Shown in pieces: positions 1-9,000 of a DNA stretch of 9,957 bases (the first letter of the stretch is position 1; each line of letters opens with the position of its first letter). The notes beneath the pieces were generated by a model. The model was not told the origin of the DNA, did not search any database, and saw nothing but the letters and a program-made list of their open reading frames with translations. The DNA is taken from contig JARFQX010000824.1 in assembly GCA_029287555.1 (NCBI GenBank), forward strand, positions 1 through 9,957. The letters run 5' to 3'. The DNA is from Rubripirellula sp. (GTDB lineage Bacteria > Planctomycetota > Planctomycetia > Pirellulales > Pirellulaceae). Both the position numbers and the translations under genes were made by a program.

Positions 1-3000
1 CTCCTGGAAGGCGTTCGCGACCGAATCAATCTCGATGCGTTGGAAGTCACCCTTGGTGACGATGACGGCCAGATCAAGCTGCTTGCTAACGGTTCGGCGG
101 GAGTCAATTTTGGCCTGGGTCTCGACCTGAGCGATGTCACAAATCCCATCAGCTTTCTAACCGACGACTCGGAGATCTTCGTTGGTGTCGGCGCTGCACT
201 CGGATCGCCCGTTGACCTCGACATTCGCCTTGACTTGGCAGAATTGGTCGGCATTGAGGATGCCGGTCTCGGCACGGTTGGATTCCTGATCGACGACGCG
301 ACCGCGTCGCTCGACGTTCGAGCCGCTTATGGCTTGGCGACGAGGGAAGATGATGGACGCTACGCGCTCTCGAGTATCACCACCGATGACCTCGAAATCT
401 CCGTCGACGGTTCCGCGACGGTCGACCTGCCGCTGTTCTTGACGCCGCAGTTCCCCGTCGGTGGAACCACGCAGGATCGCAATGGAGATGGCTTGGGTGA
501 TCATGTGCTGCACCTCGGTGTCTCGCTCGAAGAAGGTGAACCGGATCTGGAATTGGCCGGCCCCGGTGTGGACCAACTGCTCGGTATCGCGGCGCTGCTG
601 AATGACCCGGAGTTGATGCTCAGCGGTCTCGAGCAGATGTTCGACGTTCTGCAGTCGGACCTCGATGAGAAGTTCAACTCGCTCGGTCTGCCATTGATCG
701 GTGATTCGCTTCGCGACGCCGCACAGTTCGTTGGTAGCCTTCGTGACGATGTACTGGGCGAGAAGAACGAGAGTGGAAACTACACCGGTGGACGTGTTGG
801 CGAGCGTCTGCAGGAAGCCATCGTCAGTGGTGAGAGTGTGATCGACGTGGTGCGGCAGGGATTGTTTGACGCGATCGGATCGATTCAGGGCGCGGCAGGT
901 CTTTTGCGCGTCCCCGTGCTGGACGACAACGGCTTGCCTACCTTCGACACGAACGGGAACCTGGTGCTTCGCGACGTCACCAGTCCCGAAGACATCGGCA
1001 TCACGATTGACGACGGGGGAGTGCAGTTCAACGTGGTCGTCGCTGACACGGTGTTCCAAAAAACGCTGCCGATTTCCTTGGACGCCTCAGCGCCGGGCCT
1101 CGGCCTGAGCACCACGGGCGATGTTGGGCTGGAACTCGAACTGAGCTACGTTTTCGGACTTGGGTTCGGACTGTCAGCCGGCGACCTGTTTTACGTTGAT
1201 ACGAGCGGCGTGACCGACAGCGGATCGGAGCTGTCCCTTGACCTCCAGGCAACGGTCACACCTGGCGGTGAGTTGGAAGGAAGACTTGGCTTCTTGCGGG
1301 TCGCGCTCGAGGAGGCAACGGACGACGACGGCCAGAGCGGGCTGTTTGGACAACTGGAGATCGACCTGACCGATGCCGGTGGCAACGGGCGCTGGGCTCC
1401 TCTCAAGGGCGAAGCACTTGGAATCGTCGGACGCATCACCGCGGACGCGAACGTCGACCTGAACACCATCGTCGATATTCCCGCGAGTAATGGTCTGCAG
1501 TTCCCGGCGATTCAAACGCTTCTTCATTACGACCAAGTGTTCGCCGAAGTCGAATTTGGGACGGGCGGCTCGAGCGCCAGCTTCGGGGCCGCTCCCGACG
1601 TTGTGTTCGAAGACGTGACGCTCGATCTGGGCAGTTTCATCTCTGGATTCGTCGGCCCTCTGGTCAACCAGATCTCCGACTCGCTGCAACCGGTCAAGCC
1701 GATCATTGACCTGCTGACGACCGACATTCAATTCCTGAAGCAACTCGGAGTCTCCGCCACGTCGCTGTTAGACATCGCGGAGGTCGCGCTCGGACCGACG
1801 AAATTCGCGCCCGTTTCGAGAGGCATCCGTGCGATTGAAAGTGCGACGGAATTCGTTGAATCCGTGGAAGCTTTCAACGCCAGCGGCGGCGAGAGTCTGT
1901 TGGTCGAATTAGGCAGTTTCACCGTGGGCGGGGATTTGCGTAGCGGCCAGGGGACGCCGTCGACCGATGGCGCAAAAGACACACAATCCCAGGTCAATCA
2001 GAACGCGCAGAAACCGGAGACGAAGAAGGTAGCGCAGCAATTCGGCACGACGAAGGGAAGTTTTCAATTCCCTCTGATCAGCGACCCGCTTACGGCCTTT
2101 GGACTGCTGCTGGGAAAACCGACGGATCTGTTCCTGTATGAGATGCCCGGCTTGGGGCTGAATTTCAACTACATCAAATCGATTCCCGTTTTCCCCGGGC
2201 TCAATGCGCGTCTAGGTGGGCGTGTCAAGGCCGACACAAACTTTGACTTTGGGTTCAACACGTCGGGTCTTGAGCGTTGGTCGGATGGTGATTTCAACAT
2301 TGCCGACATCGGTGCCGTGTTCGACGGGTTCTACATCGATGATCACGTGACCTTTGACCCCGCTTTTGACGTCATCGACGGCAATGGCGTGGTGCGCAGG
2401 GACAAGCCCGAAGTAACGCTGTCTTCGAGCATCATCGCGGGCGCTTCGGTCGGCGTGGCAGGATTGGTCGAGGCTGGAATCGACGGGGGAGTTCGAGGAG
2501 AGGTCTCGTTCGATCTCAATGACATCCCCAACCCGACGTTGAGCACCGATAGCACATCGGTCTATGACGGTCGATTGAGCGTGGAAGAGCTTGAAAACCG
2601 TCTTTCACAAGGTCCCGCCTGCGTGTTCAACACCCGAGGGCAAATCTCCGCGTTTCTCGACGCGTTCTTTTGGGTTGGTGCCGACCTGGGCATTTTTGGT
2701 CGAGCCACGCTGTTCGAGGCGCGACGCAACTTTGTGAACGAAGTGCTCGCAAAATTCAATTTTGGCTGCCCCGATCCAAACGCAACCATTGCCAGCCTCG
2801 TTGATGATGCGGACGGCGATGGCAAGGTTCTCGTGCTGAAGTACGAGCCCGGTCCTGGCGAAAGGTTGGCTGCCGATCAAGGGGAGATCTACAAAGTCGA
2901 ACAAAAGCAGATTCGGGTCAACCCGCTGAGTAAGACCGACCTCTCGACGCACGAGCGAATTGTGGTGACGTCGCGCGGTAACGTCGTCGACTTTGACCCA

Positions 3001-6000
3001 GCGGTGATCGACAGCATTCGAATCAGCGGGACACCTCAAGCCGACGAATACATCGTGGCCGCAGGCGTGACCGCCGACCTCTACATCGACGCCGGCGGCG
3101 GGAACGATTTAATTCAAATCAGTGGCGATCAGCCCTTCTTGCGCGAACTTCGTGGCGGCGCCGGCGACGACATGATCTTCGGCTCCGAAGGAGTGGACGT
3201 GATCTTGGGCGGGCCCGGCAACGACATGATCAGCGGACATGGCGGCGGCGATGAGATCGATGGCGGTGATGGCGATGACATGCTCAGCGGCGGACCGGGG
3301 GATGACCTGGTTCGCGGGCGAGGCGGCAACGACGTGATCCTGGGCGACGACGGTCGCGACCTGCTGATCGGTGACGAGGGAAGCGACAACATCGAGGGAG
3401 GCGCCGACGCCGACGCGATCTACGGCGATGTGGTCTCCGTTGATGCCGGTGTGGTGACCTTGATGGTCGTCGCCGGCGCCGGTGACGACTTCCTCAAAGG
3501 CGATCAGGGCCAGGACCGGATCTGGGGCCAGGAGGGTGACGATTCGATCAACGGTGGCATCGACCCCGACTTCCTTCGCGGTGGCAGCGGGGCCGACACC
3601 TTCGACTGGAGCACCGGGGACGGTGCCGATGCCTTGATCCAAGGTGGCGTCTCGTTCATCCCCACCGATCCTCTAAGTGGTGAGTTGCTCGACTCGGACG
3701 GCAACGGCACCGGACAGTTCTTACCCGACGGAACGTCCTCGATTCCCGAAGCGGACACCGTTCGCATCACCACTCGCCAGGGCCTCTTTGCTGACTCGAT
3801 TTCGATCAGCCCGAATGTGGCCGATCCCACCAGCGTTGATTTAACGCTCGTTTCGGACGCGGGAAGTGCGTCGCTGCTGCTCCATGAGTTTCAACGAATC
3901 AGCATCAACGCGGGCGAAGGGGGCGATACGATTCGCGTTCAGGATCTGCGTTCGACATCGCTCACCGACGTCGAGGTCGACTTTGGAACCGGCGAAATAT
4001 TGGAAACGGTTCGAGTCACCGAAGAGCAGTTTGTCCGGTCCAGCCTGATCGCCGACGGCGACGGCATTCCGGTTGCCTTTGATCCCGCGACGCCTCCGGG
4101 TGAAAACCAACAAGTTGTCTCCTCGTTCCAGCGTCAGCGATACGACGGGGGCGCGTACCTGTTCGAGGAACAAGGCGGAGTCCCAACCGGAACCCCAGTC
4201 CTGATTCCACTGGTGGATCAAGACGGTACCGTCGTCCTCGGTGAAGATGGTTCCCCAGTTCTGGTTCAGGCCAACGAGGGTGGTCAACCGTTCTTTGACG
4301 CCGATGGCATGCCTGAATTGGCCACTGTTGAGACACGCGAACAGTCTGAATTTCGAGAGGTGCCCAGAGTCTTTCTTGTTAGTGAACCGTTGCCGGTGCG
4401 AACGTTCCGCAGTGGCAGCACCTTTCTTCGTCAGCAGCACATCGGCGGTCTGTTCCAGTTCGACGAGCTAGGCGAACCGGTGCTCGTCGAACTGGACTAT
4501 CAAGGCGCCTCCGTGCTCGTGCATCAAAACGTCGGTGGCTTGGGGATATTTGACGACAACGGAGACCCGGTGCTCGAAGAAGTCGAACTTCGAACGCTGC
4601 AACGATCCAAGCAAGTGGAGATTGTGGAACTCGATGAACTGGGCAATCCGAAAGTCGATGCGGCGGGCAATCCCGTCACGGAAGTATTCATCACTCCCGA
4701 ATTCGGAATCGATTCACAAACCGATACGCTGCATCTGTTCGGCTCGACCGACGACGATACGTTCGACATCCGCAGCGTCGGGAACGCGGTTCACGCAACC
4801 CAACAGGGCGGGGTGACCTTCACCGTGCTGAACTCTCGCCGTGGACCGATCCCGGGCGGAGACCGGTTAATCGTGGAATCGCTTGACGGCGACGACTCGC
4901 TATTTGCCTCCGATGTATCGACCGATTCGCTCGGACTCGTGCTGATCGCCGGACGGGGCAACGACGCGATCGTTGGTTCCCCGTTTGATGACCAGATTGA
5001 CAGCGGTCTCGGAGACGACGTGGTGACCGGTGGTGCCGGCATCGACGTATTCGTTGACGCGGGCGGGAACGATCGGCTGGTCGAATCTCGCGACGCCAAC
5101 TTCACGTTGACCGACACCAGTTTGACCGTTGCCCAGCTTGAAGCGAACGTGGCGGAGGTGGCGGTGAGAACCGAACTCGCTTCGGAAACCGAATCGCTGG
5201 ACGGCAGTTTCGAAACGATCGAACTCCTGGGCTACAACGAGTTTGAAGGGCTCAATCCGGCGCTGAGCATCAATCGGTTCACCGTGCGAGACTGGACACG
5301 GACGGCGATCCTGGATGGGGGACCCTCGAGTGACGACTATCGGATCACGCTCAGTGGATCATCCGATGCGACGGTGAATTCAACGATCGTGATCGGCGAA
5401 GCGGTCGACAATCCTGGTGTCGATGATCTTTCAATCTTCGGGACCAACGTCGCTGACACCTTCGTGTTCAACGTTGACTTGGTGGAACGATTGGCGCCAC
5501 GACCGATGGATTCTGCCGAAGGTTCGATGTTTGCGAGCCTCGACGAATTCTCCATCGACATCAAGGTCCGCAACAGTCAACTTACCGACGCCTTCCGCCA
5601 GCGAGTGGATTACCGCTCGGCCGAAAATGTGATGGTATCGGGTCGCGCTGGGAATGACTTGTTCATTGTCGACGACAGCAGCACGGAGTTGACCGTGAAG
5701 GGAGACGAAGGAGCGGACCGATTCTTCATTGGCAACGTGATCTCCACCAAGCCCTACGACGACCCACGGCTTGGAAGAATCGAGGTGGTCGACAAGATCA
5801 CCAACGGGGTCAGCTTCCCGGCCGAGTTTTACGGGGGTTCTGGCAACGACTACTTCGAGGTCAACCACAACATCGCCGAGATTTCGTTGTTCGGGCAATC
5901 GGGTGACGACACGTTCTTCCTGCAAGCCCATCTCACCACGGAAACCGCCGACAACTTTACCCCCTCGGAAGAGATCAATGTGGTCAGCGAGGCGGGCGAG

Positions 6001-9000
6001 CGCGACATCCTTTCCTACGTCAAAAATGCTCCCGTCAACATCATCGGCGGCGATGGATTCGACACCCTGGTTGTCCTGGGCACACAAGTTGATGACGTTT
6101 TCACGATCTTTGTCGAGGACGTCGACGTCGACGGCGTGCTCGTTCCCACCCAGCGCATCTACGGGGCCGGACTGGTCATCCCCGAGATTCAGGGGATCGA
6201 GCGACTGATCATCTTGACCGGTGCGGGCGACGACACCGTCTACCTGTACGGAACACTCGATGACCAGGAAATCCAGATCATCACCGGCAGCGGCAATGAC
6301 ACGGTCCGGGTCGGTGGTGAATCGGTCGACCTGGACGTTGTGATTCCGGAGTCTCGCTACACGCAGGTCACGCGCATCCGGCAAGACGACATCGTGACGA
6401 CGGAGACCGTCCTGACACGGGCGGCTTATTCCTATCTGGAGTTGGTCGGATACGGAATTGAAATCGGAAGCATCAAGTTGTTTCCACAGTTTCGTCGAGT
6501 GGACGTTCCGGCGAAGTTCAAGACGATCACGCGCCGCACGCCTCAGCCGGACATCCTGGAAGTGGAACAGATCACGGTGCCCGAATCGGTGTTGCCGGTC
6601 TTCGTGCCCGAAACCAGAAACCTCTCGGGTATCAAGGGACCGGTGATCGTTGATGGTTTGACTCGCAGCAATCTGCGTGACGCCGAAGGAAACCCCACAG
6701 GTCAACTCGGTGACGACTCGATCATCTTTGACAATCGGTTCGCTGATCAGGACCGCGACGACGATGGAGTGGCCGATGGGGTTGTGACCGGCTCGCTCAA
6801 GCGGCGTTTGGTCGAGGATGTTGTGATCACGACCGATGCGAGCCTGCTCGAAGGCGTCGTCCCCGCTGGGACATCGGCCGCCCTGCTGGATACCGTTGTC
6901 CGCAACAAGATTCGCGACTTGCACCGCATCCGGCGCGAAGGCTTGGTGGACGAGATCCTGAAACCGGAAAACCGAGCGGGAACGACTCCGGTGACGTTGC
7001 TGCAGGGGACGGCATTGCAGCAATTTACCTCCGTCGACCCACTGGCCGACTTTCTCACCTTTGCCGATCAGCATCCATTCACGGCAACGCTTGAGTCGGT
7101 GTTTGATCCGGTCGAGGGCCGTGAGATCGACCGGCTGCAGGTCTCCGAGTCGGCGGCGTTATCGTCCGGTGTGTCTTTTGAACTCGAGGTCGACTACGAC
7201 TTGGAGTTTCGCATCACCGAGATTCGCTTGCTGGCCAGCGGACCGATTGAATTGGAGATCCCCAATACGTTCGTGACGGAACTGGTGGCGATCGAGAACG
7301 CGGCGACCTACGACACGGTGTCCGGTTTCGGCACCGGCAACGGTATCTACTATGCGGACTTCAACGTGGTCGAATTGAGTCTGACCGAAAGCGACGACGT
7401 GTTGGTTGTCGAGGATACGCTGGTTCATGCGGCAACTTCGATCTTTGCCGGTTCGGGTGCCGACGGTTTCGAGATCGCAGGAATCAGTGGGCCAGTCCAA
7501 CTCGAGATGGGTAACGGCGACCAGCAGGTAATCGTTGGTGACGGAACACTGGAAAAGATCCGTGAGCGGCTCGATGTGATCGGTGGCCCCGGCGAGCAGC
7601 AGCTTGTCTTCGATGCGAGTGATCATGCGGGCGACCTGGAATTGCATATCGGCCGTGGAGAAACCCAAGGTTTTGTGATGCCAGGTTCGGTGCATTACGG
7701 ATCCGGTGTCGAACAGCTTGAGTTGCGACTCGGGACTGGCGATGACTTCGTCACGCTTGCCCTCGGACAAGAACCCGACGGTTCGCCAGCCTCGACCGAC
7801 CTGTTCCGGGCGACGCTCGACGGAGGGGACGGAAACGATCGAGTCGAGTACACGTTGTATGGTTCGATCGACGCACAGTCGTTCGTCGCGACGAGCGAAA
7901 TCGAATCGGTCGAATTCTGGAGCGAGAACAACACGCTGGCCACCGATTGGACGGTGTCGGAGGGAGGGCTGCGGGCCGCGCGATCCGGAAATATCGAACG
8001 GGACTTGTTGACGACCAGCGGCGCGACATCGATTGCCCTCTCTCTCTCCGATCGACTCGACGGGGCCGACCGAGTGCGGATTCTCGACACACCGTTGTCA
8101 CTGGCTGAAACCTTGGTGGATCTGCGCGGCGGTGACGATCAGGCGACGATTGGTGATCTTGATGCCGCGCGTCGCGTGGGGGACATCGCGTCACGTCTGG
8201 TGTTAAAGGGCGGGAATGGTCAGGATCGCCTGGTCGTGGATGATCGCTATGCCGCGGCGACCACGAGTCGGGTGGGCACCATTGCGACGTCGACGATCAC
8301 TGGATTTGGAAACGTCGAGATTGATTGGTCGGAGTTTCAAGGCGACGACGCGAATCCTGGACTGACCTTCTTGGGGTCCGATCTCGCCGCGTATCAGTTG
8401 ACGGTCCACGGCACGCAAACCGCGACGGCGATTGACCTCGGTGCAGGTTCCGATCGCGTTGTGGTGACAACGACATCTCATCCCCTGACGGTTGCTCTAG
8501 CCGAGGGCACCAACGAAGTGACCGTCCTCGCCGCCGGCGCACCGATGGTGGTCCGAGGCGATGCCACGACGGGACAAAACCGACTGATTCTTGATCGCTC
8601 TGCCACCGCGGCGGCCATCGCCAACGGGCTGCTCGAAGCCGGAAGTCAATCCGGCGGGGGAGTGATTCGTCGGGCCGCCAGCAACAATCCCGACACGCTT
8701 GAGTCCGCGACCATCACGTTTGAGAACCTTGATGATGTCGAATTGAAGCTTGGACACGGCAACGATTCGTTCACGGTCGATACGTCGTCACTGACCGAAT
8801 CGATCTTCGCGGTCGACGGCGGGGACGGTAACGACACGATCAACGTTATATCATCTGCTTCTCCCACGACACTCACCGGTGGCGAGGGAGATGACCAGGT
8901 AGTCGCGTTGGTAGACAGCTTCCCGGAAGCCGATCAATTCACGTCGCTCAATTTGGATGTCGAGACCCTGGTGGTCGACAACCGAACCAACGGATTGCCC

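Noticed and set aside
157..1059. Minus-strand open frame of 300 codons as a gene
   Set aside because: Same codon-aligned antisense register; its ends correspond to rare plus-strand Leu/Ser codons (CTA at 157). No motif and no RBS that would favour it over the plus frame.
2641..2703. Transmembrane helix around residues 881-901
   Set aside because: The stretch is hydrophobic and aromatic but contains Asp residues and Gly breaks, and it lies between two cysteines in an otherwise soluble-looking exported protein.
3154..3606. DNA-level tandem repeat or CRISPR-like array
   Set aside because: The periodicity is 27 bases because it encodes nonapeptides, but individual units diverge at most third positions and there are no identical repeats with unique spacers.
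3109..3642. Minus-strand frame with repeated D-H-V-[VI]-A phrases, looking like a repeat protein
   Set aside because: The repetition mirrors the RTX nonapeptides on the other strand: GAC-ATG/GTG-ATC codons read backwards. It has no independent support.
3565..3840. Self-cleaving Asp-Pro site as in FrpC-type RTX proteins
   Set aside because: Asp-Pro pairs occur (in GGIDPDFLR, PTDPLSG and VADPTSVD), but no self-processing module is recognisable upstream of them, and Asp-Pro is expected by chance in so Asp-rich a protein.
5771..6208. Plus-strand frame 2 open reading frame of 145 codons
   Set aside because: Its Ser/Arg/Thr-rich translation is the usual out-of-frame product of a GC-rich gene, and it lies wholly within the Gly-Asp repeats of frame 1.
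5431..7074. Minus-strand open frame of 547 codons as a real gene
   Set aside because: It is codon-aligned antisense to the giant gene, its composition (Val, Asp, Arg, Gln, His) is what reverse-complemented Asp/Gly/Val codons give, and it shows no recognisable domain. The plus frame has RTX and other recognisable repeats across the same bases.
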